From assembly GCA_025699025.1 (NCBI GenBank), contig JAILWJ010000002.1:1-64000 (forward strand): DNA of 64,000 nucleotides. Direction: 5' to 3'. The translations under genes were made by a program, and so were the position numbers. The notes beneath the pieces were generated by a model that did not search any database, was not told the DNA's origin, and was given only the letters and a program-made list of their open reading frames with translations. Below are positions 25,253 to 33,091 of this stretch, piece by piece. Numbering within the stretch: the stretch's first letter is position 1; every line of letters begins with the position of its first letter. Origin of the DNA: Nitrosarchaeum sp. (GTDB lineage: Archaea > Thermoproteota > Nitrososphaeria > Nitrososphaerales > Nitrosopumilaceae).

Positions 25253-26260
25253 TTATGAAAGAGATTTAGTAATTGTATTGAGTTGATCTGCCAAGTTTCT
25301 CAAAAGGTCATTTGCTTGTTCAAATTCGCTGGCTTGTACTAGTCTTTTTATTTTCAGCAAAGTTTCTTTGGCATCTTGAATCATTTGTGGATCCGCTTTC
25401 TCCATTTGAGACAATCGCTGTAGTGTTTTTTCAACTTGCATTATTCGTGATTCTAATCTATCATTTTTTGTCAATTCGAATTGGTCTTTGATGGAAATTA
25501 TCTTTCGTACTTCTTTTATGATGTCTTCTGGGCTGGACGCAGAAGATAGTCTCTCTCTTGCATCCTCAAGTCTTTTGATTATGTCATCAGAAACTCCCTG
25601 ACTCTTTGCGCTTTCAATTAATCTATCAAGTTGCTCTAGGTAGTTTTGGGCATACTTCTTTGCACGTTCAGATTCTTGTTGGGCTGCCTTGTCTCTGAGC
25701 TGTTTTTCAATGTCATCGATGATTTGGTTTATTTGACGAATAGTTTGTTGGGCATCATCGAATTGCTTTGAGGCAATCTGCTCTCTTGCTACTCCAAATA
25801 GATCATAAAGTTTGGTAAAGTCAATTTGTGTATGATGTGCTTCGGAGATTGTTTTTAGGTTGTGTGTGTATCTGTAGAGTTTGAGCAAATCGCTTGTAGG
25901 ATCATCTATTGTTACTCTAGCAGGAGCCATTTCTGCGCTAGCAGGTTCATCTTGTGTTAAGATTTGTGATATTTCTTTAAAGATTCTCATTGCAGATAAG
26001 AAATGGCTCTTTGCGGATTCAGAATTGTTGTTTTGCAAGGCCTCCTTTAGAGCATCTACTTGACTAGAACCGTCTTTGAATAATTCCTTGATTTTATCTG
26101 ATGAGTCATCTGTAATGTTATTTCGAATCTGTTCTTGAGCATTTTGGGCTATTTTTAGCAATATTGCAGGATCATCTTGGGCTGCTACAGGATTTATCAT
26201 CCCGATGATAGTTACAGTTGCAATTAAAATCAACAAACCAAATATTGATATTTTTTTCAT
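25253..26260 (-). CDS. Secreted helical/coiled-coil protein
   Basis: 335 residues. A signal peptide ends near residue 27 (NPVAAQDDP). The mature protein is almost entirely charged, amphipathic helix with many Gln, Glu and Lys residues and short repeats of the type ALQNNNSESAKSHFLSAM and AREQIASKQFDDAQQTIRQI, resembling helical-repeat or spectrin-like bundles. No membrane anchor follows. The start ATG overlaps the stop of the membrane-anchored winged-helix protein by 4 bp (26257-26260), so both are translated from one message. An extracytoplasmic partner or ligand domain for that regulator is a reasonable inference. Confidence 0.75.
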   Translation of the reverse strand: MKKISIFGLLILIATVTIIGMINPVAAQDDPAILLKIAQNAQEQIRNNITDDSSDKIKELFKDGSSQVDALKEALQNNNSESAKSHFLSAMRIFKEISQILTQDEPASAEMAPARVTIDDPTSDLLKLYRYTHNLKTISEAHHTQIDFTKLYDLFGVAREQIASKQFDDAQQTIRQINQIIDDIEKQLRDKAAQQESERAKKYAQNYLEQLDRLIESAKSQGVSDDIIKRLEDARERLSSASSPEDIIKEVRKIISIKDQFELTKNDRLESRIMQVEKTLQRLSQMEKADPQMIQDAKETLLKIKRLVQASEFEQANDLLRNLADQLNTITKSLS

Positions 26261-27279
26261 TCCTCTTCCTCCAGTTCTTCTTTTAGTTTCACCATATTTT
26301 GTAGATCCTTTTTAATAATTTCAACCACTCCTAATCTTTCTAGTCTTTTAACAGCTCTCCACATTGTGGTTCTAGGTTGAAGAAACTTTTTTCTCAGATC
26401 ACTTTCAAACACTTGGCCACCATTTTCTGAGATGAATTTTATGATTTCTTTGTCATCGTCTCTCATTTCTGGCCTTAGGTTGAAAATTGTTTCCGTGTCA
26501 ATAGTTTTGTTTTCTTTTTTATCGACTATTGCTTCATTCTGGATAGTTTGTGGTAATGGTTTTGACTGTCTTTTCTTTAGAATTAATGTAATTCCTGTAA
26601 TTGCAGCTATTATTGGTCCTGCTATTATTGCAACAGGCATATAATCAAATGGTGTTTCTGTGGTGGTGTTATTTGGTGGAATTGTAGATACACCAAGTAT
26701 GTAATTTATTTCAGCAGGGCCACTGGAGAGCTCCAATCTTGTTTGTTCATCTATTAATTCCATATTGTTTGGTAATGCATTCATGCCAACAATGACAGAG
26801 TTTTCTGGCATTAGCAGAGTATAATCAGAGGGGGAATTGAATGAAAAAGTCCAGACTCTTCCTTCTTTAGAAACTAAATCGTGAGTATCATAATCAATGG
26901 TAATGCTTGATGAGCCAAAAGTGTCAATTGATACCACATTGCCAGATATTTCACTTGACAGAAGAAAACCAGTTTCTCCAACTACCACAAAATTATCAAT
27001 TGACGGACCAAATAGGGTTGTCTCAAAGTCAGGATTTAGTGGATCAATATCTATCTGATGTGATATGTGTGTAGAGCCATCTGAATAGATGGTAAGTTCT
27101 AGAGTACGAGTAGAGCCGAATGAGGTCTGAATAGGCATCACAATAACTGCAACAATTAACCCTACCATGATTAAAGGTGCTTTGACCATTGTTTCGAGGA
27201 TACCATCAGTCCTTACAAAAAGCATTCCATCTTCTCGAAGATACTCTTCCCTGTGGATAGATACGATTTCGGGATTCAT
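26257..27279 (-). CDS. Membrane-anchored winged-helix regulator with exported domain
   Basis: 340 residues from ATG at 27279; an ATG at 27189 would begin nearer the first hydrophobic segment. Segment 1 (about 34-52) acts as signal anchor. An extracellular beta-rich domain spans about 53-215. A transmembrane helix lies near 218-238 (VAIIAGPIIAAITGITLIL). A cytoplasmic winged helix covers about 262-335 (DKEIIKFISENGGQVFESDL, then PRTTMWRAVKRLERLGVVEI). This layout is a one-component membrane sensor whose DNA-binding part faces inside. It lies 3 bp after the small winged-helix gene and overlaps the secreted helical protein gene, so a three-gene operon is likely. Confidence 0.8.
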   Translation of the reverse strand: MNPEIVSIHREEYLREDGMLFVRTDGILETMVKAPLIMVGLIVAVIVMPIQTSFGSTRTLELTIYSDGSTHISHQIDIDPLNPDFETTLFGPSIDNFVVVGETGFLLSSEISGNVVSIDTFGSSSITIDYDTHDLVSKEGRVWTFSFNSPSDYTLLMPENSVIVGMNALPNNMELIDEQTRLELSSGPAEINYILGVSTIPPNNTTTETPFDYMPVAIIAGPIIAAITGITLILKKRQSKPLPQTIQNEAIVDKKENKTIDTETIFNLRPEMRDDDKEIIKFISENGGQVFESDLRKKFLQPRTTMWRAVKRLERLGVVEIIKKDLQNMVKLKEELEEEE

Positions 27280-27282
27280 TGG

Positions 27283-27570
27283 CTAGTACCTTAAGTTCAT
27301 GCTTTCTACGAGTCCCTGAAATCTCTTAAATTCCTGAAAAAACTGTAATCCTTTTTCAGTAATCAAAAAGACTCGATTTCTGTCATTTTTGACGGACTCG
27401 ACTAAGCCTGCTTCTACCAGTTTCTCACATTTGTCTAGTACTGCGTAGTGAGATAGGTTGGCTTTGCGAGAAATTGCAGATACAATGACACCATTACGTC
27501 CGCCATCAGCGGTTACGTCTAAGATATCACCCATTATGCCCATTTCGGACCTGTATTGTTGTTTTGACAT
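27283..27570 (-). CDS. Winged-helix transcriptional regulator (HTH_45-like)
   Basis: 95 residues. A single winged-helix domain covers most of the chain (GVIVSAISRKANLSHYAVLD recognition region near residue 27, then LVEAGLVESVKNDRNRVFLI wing near residue 51) followed by a C-terminal helix for dimerisation (EKGLQFFQEFKRFQ). Proteins of this short archaeal type are common in thaumarchaea. A perfect inverted repeat ends one base before its ATG, suggesting autoregulation. It is first in the minus-strand operon with the membrane sensor and secreted helical protein. Confidence 0.85.
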   Translation of the reverse strand: MSKQQYRSEMGIMGDILDVTADGGRNGVIVSAISRKANLSHYAVLDKCEKLVEAGLVESVKNDRNRVFLITEKGLQFFQEFKRFQGLVESMNLRY

Positions 27571-27585
27571 GTTCTAGTATAGAAC
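27571..27585. promoter_or_regulatory. Perfect inverted repeat GTTCTA-GTA-TAGAAC, probable operator
   Basis: A perfect 6-3-6 palindrome directly abuts the start codon of the winged-helix regulator (ATG at 27570). A TATA-like ATTAAT sits about 25 nt from the ATG, so the repeat covers the presumed transcription start of a leaderless message. This is the expected place for a repressor site, most simply the regulator's own. Confidence 0.55.
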
Positions 27586-27888
27586 TACTAGATTAATGAG
27601 GGACGTTTTGAAACTTCATAGCGGAACGCAAAGCGGAACAGGCATTCCAGGCAAAAAAATCGTCATTTTTAGCAATTTTTGATGGAGTGATAGAAATTTC
27701 GCATTTTTTTGATGCCTAAAAGTTTGATCAAAAAAATCATGATTTTCAAGGTTAATCAAATTCATAGAATTTTTTTTAAAATTCAAAGAAAATGGTCCGT
27801 ATTTAGGGCATTTTTCCAGATTTGACTATATAAGGAACAGGATGTTTCCTATCCGTCCCTAAACTATCATTTACGCATCTATGACTTG
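27586..27888. promoter_or_regulatory. Intergenic region with direct repeats and promoter of the gene at 27889
   Basis: AGCGGAAC is repeated directly at 27620-27627 and 27632-27639, then GGCATTCC and CCAGGC follow, a short G+C-rich patch with no evident gene. At 27826-27833 CTATATAA forms a good TATA box, placing transcription start near 27855 and giving the downstream message a leader of roughly 30 nt. Nothing else was recognised. Confidence 0.45.
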
Positions 27889-28542
27889 ATGAAAAAAATA
27901 CACGTTAGTCAGATTAGTGGTATAATCATACTTTTCATGTTAGGTACCTCACAGTTGGCCGTCACCTATGGTTATTCATACGAAGATGGCGAGTATCAAA
28001 ATGAGGATTTGGTCCAAGCCCAAAACAAGGATCTTTGGAAGATAATTCTTACTGAAAAAATTGTCAATGGCAGGCTGCAGGTAAATCACTATGCATTCCC
28101 AGAAAATGCAACTTCGAAGGATGTACAAAGAATACTAGCATTTGAAGATGAAAGTAAATGGGTGAATACCAACTACAAAGTCTACCAAGCAGGAATAGTA
28201 CTTTTTGATGGAAAATCATCTAAAATTGACACTAATGTATGGAAGATTTCAAATGAAGTGGCAAAATTGACTCTAAATGAACTAGAATTAGATGATCAGC
28301 AGGATAAATCGGGTCTCATATCAAATGAAGTTGTCTCAATAGAGGAATTTGATTACAAGGTAATATTTTCAGGTAAAATGACTGAGACAAATGTTGATAT
28401 GAATTCAGTTATTTCCCTAATGGATTCTAGCCTGAAAAATCTTGAAATGGAACAAAATAAGGCAGTACATCAAAATAACGATTCCCTCTTGGTTTTAGAA
28501 AATTCAGTGACTATGGTCAATTCGGAATACGGTTTTGATTAA
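27889..28542 (+). CDS. Secreted protein of unknown function
   Basis: 217 residues from ATG at 27889 (a TTG one codon earlier is possible). A signal peptide ends near residue 28 (LAVTYGYSYEDG). The mature region is acidic with mixed alpha/beta character and carries repeated phrases on Glu, Asp and Asn. No anchor is seen. It is divergent from the regulator/sensor operon at 25.2-27.6 kb across a shared intergenic region, so it is a candidate target of that regulator. No family is recognised. Confidence 0.65.
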   Translation: MKKIHVSQISGIIILFMLGTSQLAVTYGYSYEDGEYQNEDLVQAQNKDLWKIILTEKIVNGRLQVNHYAFPENATSKDVQRILAFEDESKWVNTNYKVYQAGIVLFDGKSSKIDTNVWKISNEVAKLTLNELELDDQQDKSGLISNEVVSIEEFDYKVIFSGKMTETNVDMNSVISLMDSSLKNLEMEQNKAVHQNNDSLLVLENSVTMVNSEYGFD

Positions 28543-28644
28543 ATGATCGCTTTTCTCTAGTTTCAATGGGAAAAAAATCATTCACTGGGTCAGCTTTGAG
28601 ATTCATAATAACTTTTTATTCCCATTTTGAAAAATAAATCATAA

Positions 28645-29106
28645 ATGTTTGATAAATTCAAAAAAGAAGAGGGTGGGGAAATGGTGGAAGAAAAACCAAG
28701 TGTAGAGTCAGAACCTACCAAAATCTCAGAATCATCCAGCGAAATTGGGATCAGTGAACTTATGGATAAACGTGCCAAATTAGAAGAGGCAATTGATTAT
28801 GTTGGATTGATGATCAAAAATCTAAAAGACAAGAGAACAAATCTGGAAAAAGACATTGAGGAAGAATCTGTAGACATTAAAAATCTAAAGGAAAAGCTCC
28901 AAAAGGTAAGTGAGTACATTGAGGAAGAAAATCAGGGAATTAGAGCTTTGGCAAAAAAGAGACAGCAAGTAGAAAACGAAGCTGATGAGGTTGGATCTTT
29001 AATCAACAGTTTAAGGGATAGACTATCAGGAATTGATAGAATCATAGACACTGAGGGAAATAAAATTAAAAGAATCAGAGAATCTAAAGAATCTCTAGAG
29101 AGTTAA
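28645..29106 (+). CDS. Coiled-coil protein beside cdvB paralogue 2
   Basis: 153 residues. Residues 1-35 are acidic and probably disordered; residues 36-150 are a continuous heptad-rich coiled coil (LMDKRAKLEEAIDYVGLMIK, then LEKDIEEESVDIKNLKEKL, then LINSLRDRLSGIDRII). It has no membrane segment and lacks a PRC barrel, so it is not a standard CdvA. Its stop lies 3 bp from that of the convergent cdvB paralogue. A filament-associated or scaffold role is possible but unproven. Confidence 0.7.
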   Translation: MFDKFKKEEGGEMVEEKPSVESEPTKISESSSEIGISELMDKRAKLEEAIDYVGLMIKNLKDKRTNLEKDIEEESVDIKNLKEKLQKVSEYIEEENQGIRALAKKRQQVENEADEVGSLINSLRDRLSGIDRIIDTEGNKIKRIRESKESLES

Positions 29107-29109
29107 AGT

Positions 29110-29757
29110 TTAGTAAAATTTTGAAGGATTTGTAGTTGCTGAATGTGTGTCAGCAGGTACTGATGGGAACATTTGTCCTGTAGAACTCTCTGCAACAGCG
29201 GCTGCTTCTTGTAGAATTTTTTCAGATTCTGCGTTTGTAGAATCATCTATTCCAAATGAGCCTTCACTTGAGAAACTATCACTCATGAAACCCCCTAGCA
29301 TTTCAGCCATTTGGTTAATCTCTTGATCAGCTCCTGGCATGAATTTTGAAAGTGATGATTTTAGATTCTTCATCAATCCAATTGTGGGCATTATAGTTAC
29401 AACAGTATCTCCCAAATCGTGATAAGTCGTTAATCTTAATTCAATCTGTTCTAATGCAACCCTAGCATTACCTAGGATTTTTGCAACTTTTCTAACCTCA
29501 GATAACTCTTTTGATAAGACTCTGCTTGTTCCTACATCATGAGATTGAGTCGCATCTACAATTCGTTGGAATAGCTTGCTATCTCTCTCATTTAATTTAG
29601 TTATCATTGAGTCAAGTTTAGCAATTTGTGTTTGTAACCTCTTAATTCCGCTTTGAACCTGAGGCTTTAGAGGACCCTTAGGCTTGAAGGCGTCATTAAT
29701 CTTATCACCTATTCCAGGCTGATACTGTTTATTCCATTTATTCTGAAAGTTAGGCAA
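29110..29757 (-). CDS. cdvB: ESCRT-III-like cell division protein, CdvB paralogue 2
   Basis: 215 residues from TTG at 29757. It aligns along its whole length with the CdvB at 3372-4022: basic N-terminus (MPNFQNKW), helical hairpin (LQTQIAKLDSMITKLNERD), a shared SRVLSKELSEVRKVAKILGN segment, the GLMKNLKSSLSKFMPGA region, the EKILQEAAAVAES tail and an FPSVP motif near the C-terminus. The two probably co-assemble in division rings or serve different stages. Thaumarchaea typically carry several CdvB copies. Upstream blocks match those of copy 1. Confidence 0.9.
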   Translation of the reverse strand: MPNFQNKWNKQYQPGIGDKINDAFKPKGPLKPQVQSGIKRLQTQIAKLDSMITKLNERDSKLFQRIVDATQSHDVGTSRVLSKELSEVRKVAKILGNARVALEQIELRLTTYHDLGDTVVTIMPTIGLMKNLKSSLSKFMPGADQEINQMAEMLGGFMSDSFSSEGSFGIDDSTNAESEKILQEAAAVAESSTGQMFPSVPADTHSATTNPSKFY

Positions 29758-29780
29758 TGAGATGAATTATAGAGTTTGTA

Positions 29781-29834
29781 CTTAATTTTAGGTGTGAATA
29801 TTGCTTAACAAGATATCATATTTGGCTAACAAAC
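29781..29834 (-). promoter_or_regulatory. Conserved upstream blocks of cdvB paralogue 2
   Basis: GTTTGTTAGCCAAAT at 29834-29820 differs by one base from the block upstream of paralogue 1 and stands at the same 63-nt offset from the start. ACACC at 29795-29791 and TTAAG at 29785-29781 also match at offsets of 34 and 24 nt. The conserved spacing argues for a common promoter. Confidence 0.6.
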
Positions 29835-29928
29835 ACCAGAATCTGACGATGATGTATGTATGCCTAGTTTTCCAGTGAGGAAAATAAAATTGATTAGGCA
29901 GAGCCCAGAATAGACGTTAGATAGCCAA

Positions 29929-30360
29929 TTGAAGAAAATAATTGTAATTATTCCAATTATAATTGCCATAATTGGCTTAATTGTTGTTTTAGAATCAAAT
30001 AATGAGGCAAGGGTTGACAAGGCCATTTTTCATGTAACTTTGGCAGATCCAAAAATGTATCAAGATGGCGTATATACTGACATATTTTCAGCAGAGGCAG
30101 GAAGCTATTTCTTTAGATTTATCCCAAATGGCGACAGCCCCAAGTCTCTGTCAATATCATTAAAGGGTAAAAATTTGAATTTTTATGAAGATTTTAGATT
30201 AAATGGCACATTACATGAAACAGGAATATCACAATACTACACTTGGGATTATGATGGGCAGAAACAAGTCGTAATTTCTGAACAACAAGAAATCACCATT
30301 GAGATTAATCCCAATGACAGTATTTTGGGTTCTGTGTCAGTAAGTATTTTACAAAATTAA
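29929..30360 (+). CDS. Membrane-anchored exported protein, beta-rich
   Basis: 143 residues from TTG at 29929. Residues 2-22 are an N-terminal signal anchor (KKIIVIIPIIIAIIGLIVVL). The rest is beta-rich (YFFRFIPNGDSPKSLSISLK, QVVISEQQEITIEINPNDS), resembling an emp24/GOLD-like or other small sandwich domain. It is probably displayed outside the cell. No family is assigned. The candidate RNA at 30364 begins just after its stop codon. Confidence 0.65.
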   Translation: MKKIIVIIPIIIAIIGLIVVLESNNEARVDKAIFHVTLADPKMYQDGVYTDIFSAEAGSYFFRFIPNGDSPKSLSISLKGKNLNFYEDFRLNGTLHETGISQYYTWDYDGQKQVVISEQQEITIEINPNDSILGSVSVSILQN

Positions 30361-30363
30361 GAG

Positions 30364-30495
30364 AAGGCGTAACCCCCTAAACTGCAGAACTCTGAGAGAT
30401 TTCCTCTCGTTATCAGGTCGTCAGTACGCCTGATTGCCTTTTTCGTTCTGCGGGGCCACGCAGTTTTAGTCGATGAGAATTATATCCATCGGCAT
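30364..30495 (-). ncRNA. Candidate multi-stem structured RNA
   Basis: A G+C-rich island of about 130 nt between AT-rich flanks has extensive complementarity. Outer stem: 30377-30385 with 30460-30469 (one bulge). Next stem: 30386-30390 with 30445-30449. Hairpins: 30394-30398/30404-30408 and 30412-30417/30429-30434. Another hairpin: CGATG/CATCG near 30471-30490. CCCC at 30373-30376 can pair with GGGG at 30452-30455, giving a pseudoknot. On the minus strand, CTTAAATAC at 30525-30517 sits about 25 nt before the 5' end, which favours that orientation. I cannot match it to RNase P, SRP, tRNA or known riboswitches. Confidence 0.55.
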
Positions 30496-30730
30496 TACTT
30501 ATTATAGGAAGTTCAAGTATTTAAGATTTAATATTAAAAATTATAAAAAAGATCTTATTTTTATAGAAAATATCATGCCTGATGATTCTGTATCATGAAA
30601 TAAGCCAAATTTTAGATATAAAATGCAACTAAGGTAGAAAAGATGCAAGATTGTCCAAAAACTTTGAAAAGAATTGCAGATAATTTTTGAAATGCAGTTG
30701 ATCTATAAATTACGAGTTTGATGGATGTAG

Positions 30731-31477
30731 ATGTTGAGTCTTTCAGGCAAAGTTGCTCTAGTTACTGGCGGAAGTAGAGGAATTGGATTTTCGACTGCAA
30801 AAATCTTCTCAGAAAACGGAGCTCAAGTTGTTATCACTTCTAGAGATTCATCAAGGTTGAAGGATTCTACATCAAGTCTAGCAAATACTGTTGGGATTGC
30901 AGCTGATATTAGAAATGAAGAAGATGTGAAAAGAGTGGTGGATGAAACCATAAAGAAATTTGGTAGATTGGATATTCTGGTAAACAATGCAGGAGTATTT
31001 CCAAAAATAAAACAGCTACATGAGATTGACGAGTCAGAATGGCAAGAGGTTTTAGATGTGAATTTGACAGGACAATTTAGGTTTACAAAGGCAGCAATCC
31101 CACATTTACAAAAAACATCAGGATCAATAATCAACATTTCATCAGATGCCGGATTGAAGGCATATCAGGGGTTTAATGCCGATGCATATTCTGCCTCAAA
31201 AGCAGCGTTAATCATCCTAACAAAGTGTTGGGCATTGGAATATGCAAAAGATAGAGTTCGGGTAAATTGTATTTGTCCAGGTGTGGTAGATACGGACATG
31301 ACAAAGCCGTTTTTAAAAACAGATGATGATAGAAGATTTATGGATAATGAGCATCCTATTGGACGAATTGGCCGGCCTGAGGAGATAGCCAAGGCAGCAT
31401 TATATTTTGCATCAGATGATTCATCATGGACTACAGGAGCAGTATTGGCAGTTGACGGTGGAGAATCAATCAAATAG
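30731..31477 (+). CDS. Short-chain dehydrogenase/reductase, FabG-like
   Basis: 248 residues. TGGSRGIG near residue 12 binds the cofactor, NNAG occurs near residue 85, and the catalytic Ser is in NISSDAG near residue 136. The YSASK active site is near residue 151, and a C-terminal VDGG loop completes the classical type. Arg after the second strand (TSRDSSRL) suits NADPH. It is typical of 3-oxoacyl reductase-like SDRs, though many have other substrates. About 250 bp upstream hold the candidate RNA and AT-rich sequence only. Confidence 0.9.
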   Translation: MLSLSGKVALVTGGSRGIGFSTAKIFSENGAQVVITSRDSSRLKDSTSSLANTVGIAADIRNEEDVKRVVDETIKKFGRLDILVNNAGVFPKIKQLHEIDESEWQEVLDVNLTGQFRFTKAAIPHLQKTSGSIINISSDAGLKAYQGFNADAYSASKAALIILTKCWALEYAKDRVRVNCICPGVVDTDMTKPFLKTDDDRRFMDNEHPIGRIGRPEEIAKAALYFASDDSSWTTGAVLAVDGGESIK

Positions 31478-31517
31478 ATTCACATGGATTTAATACTATA
31501 CAAAAAATAGTGATGAT

Positions 31518-31724
31518 ATGAATGACAGAAAGAAAAAAGCCAAGTTGATAATTTTGTTGGGAGTAATTTGGGTAGTAGTAACCTTGCCTTTACCTTGGAT
31601 TGTCAATAATCCTGAGGTTTCAACGGAGCAATTTAACATAATTTTATCAATAATTGGAATAATGTCAATTCCATTTATTGTCCTAGGAGTAGTATGGACA
31701 TTAAAACCAGAATTAACTACTTAG
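31518..31724 (+). CDS. Small two-span membrane protein
   Basis: 68 residues with a basic start (NDRKKKAK), two hydrophobic helices (about 10-29 and 41-62) and a short polar loop. It starts 40 bp after the SDR gene and its 3' end overlaps the predicted start of cysQ by 31 bp, unless cysQ begins at the TTG at 31733. It resembles in plan the small membrane protein at 25017. Function unknown. Confidence 0.6.
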   Translation: MNDRKKKAKLIILLGVIWVVVTLPLPWIVNNPEVSTEQFNIILSIIGIMSIPFIVLGVVWTLKPELTT

Positions 31725-32548
31725 GAAATAATTTGAATAGCATTCCAATTCATGACAAGATCCCAGAATTAGATATAGCCATCAAAGCTGCAATGGAGGC
31801 AGGTAATGCAATATTAGAAATTTATGGTGAAATTTATGAAACATCAACAAAGAGTGACGATTCTCCTATTACAGAAGCAGATCTAAAAAGCAACGAGGTG
31901 ATAAAAAAAATATTATCGAAGACTGATCACAGTATTTTGTCTGAAGAAGACAAGGATGATCAAAGCAGATTATCAAAGGAAACCATTTGGATAGTCGATC
32001 CGCTTGATGGAACCTCTGATTTTATTGATAAAACTGGGGAATTTACTGTCATGATTGCTCTTGTGAAAAATCAAAAACCAATTCTAGGTGTGATAGGATG
32101 GCCAATAGAAAAAACAATTTTTGCCGCACAGAAGGGAGGTGGTGCATTTAGATATTCACATGGTAAATGGGAAAGAATTAGAGTCACAAATGTCACAGAT
32201 CTGGCAGAATGTAGGGCAGTTGGCTCAAGACATCATTTGTCTGATGCTGAAAAAATGTTTATCAAAAAATTAGGAATTAAGAATTTTACAAGCATTGGAA
32301 GTTCGTTGAAGGTTGGAAAAATAAGTTCTGGGGAGGCAGAAGCATACATTACTACAACAAACAAGATGAAAGAATGGGATTCTGCAGCATCATACTGTAT
32401 TGTAAGTGAAGCTGGGGGAAGAATGACGGATATGTATGGAAACGATATTTCATACAACAATAAAGTTGTAAATCACCAAAATGGAATTTTAGTTACCAAT
32501 GGATTTGTTCATGAAAAAATAATTAATGAATTTAAAAAATTAGATTAG
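31694..32548 (+). CDS. cysQ: 3'(2'),5'-bisphosphate nucleotidase / inositol monophosphatase family
   Basis: 284 residues from ATG at 31694; TTG at 31733 is an alternative that removes the overlap with the previous gene. The Mg/Li-dependent phosphatase motifs are DPLDGTSDFIDK near residue 98 and WDSAASYCIVSEAGG near residue 216, with EED near residue 76. The family includes PAP phosphatase CysQ, inositol monophosphatase and fructose bisphosphatase. Its 9-bp convergent overlap with the APS kinase gene supports the PAP role, because PAP arises from use of PAPS. Substrate specificity remains inferred. Confidence 0.8.
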   Translation: MDIKTRINYLGNNLNSIPIHDKIPELDIAIKAAMEAGNAILEIYGEIYETSTKSDDSPITEADLKSNEVIKKILSKTDHSILSEEDKDDQSRLSKETIWIVDPLDGTSDFIDKTGEFTVMIALVKNQKPILGVIGWPIEKTIFAAQKGGGAFRYSHGKWERIRVTNVTDLAECRAVGSRHHLSDAEKMFIKKLGIKNFTSIGSSLKVGKISSGEAEAYITTTNKMKEWDSAASYCIVSEAGGRMTDMYGNDISYNNKVVNHQNGILVTNGFVHEKIINEFKKLD

Positions 32549-33055
32549 ATTTCTTTCTTTAAGAAATGCTCTTACTTTGTTTGCACTATCAGAAAGGGAT
32601 TCGTGTTCTGTGTCAATCACCAAATCGGCGTTGGTTGGAGCTTCATATGGATCATCAATTCCGGTAAATCCTTTGATCTCTCCCTTTCTTGCCTTTGCAT
32701 ACATCCCCTTGACATCCCTTTCTTCACATTTTTCCACTGAACACTTTACATAACATTCTGCAAACTGGTTTCCTGCATCAATGATTTTTCTTGCACTTTC
32801 TCGGTTCTCCACGTATGGGGATACCAGCGAAACTGCGCTAGGAACTCCATGTTTTAGCAAAAGTTTTGCTAAATGGGCAACTTTTTTGTTATGCTCATCT
32901 CTCCCTGCTTTTGAAAAATCCTTCGGTGAAAACCATTCTCTTAGCTCATCGCCATCAAGCATTGCCAGATTGGGTATGTCTTTTTGTAAATCTTTTACAA
33001 TCGTAGTCTTCCCTGAACAAGGAAGACCAGTCATCCAAAGAACAAAAGGTTTCAT
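32540..33055 (-). CDS. cysC: Adenylyl-sulfate kinase (APS kinase)
   Basis: 171 residues from ATG at 33055 (MKPFVLWMTGLPCSGKTT); a start at 33079 would add eight residues. The P-loop GLPCSGKTT, the LDGDELREWF motif and the GFTGIDDPYEAP lid near residue 130 are those of CysC. It phosphorylates APS to PAPS. The APS reductase at 14649 bypasses PAPS for assimilation, so PAPS is probably used for sulfation here. It is convergent with cysQ and downstream of the hemerythrin gene. Confidence 0.92.
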   Translation of the reverse strand: MKPFVLWMTGLPCSGKTTIVKDLQKDIPNLAMLDGDELREWFSPKDFSKAGRDEHNKKVAHLAKLLLKHGVPSAVSLVSPYVENRESARKIIDAGNQFAECYVKCSVEKCEERDVKGMYAKARKGEIKGFTGIDDPYEAPTNADLVIDTEHESLSDSANKVRAFLKERNLI

Positions 33056-33091
33056 AAATAAATTGCCAAAATTACCCATAAAGAGCTTACG

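Noticed and set aside
28565-28636. 23-codon plus-strand frame
   Set aside because: Short, no promoter or conservation evidence, ordinary intergenic composition.
30364-30495. Identification of the structured island as RNase P or SRP RNA
   Set aside because: The conserved catalytic-core and S-domain sequences of those RNAs were not found and the element is too short.
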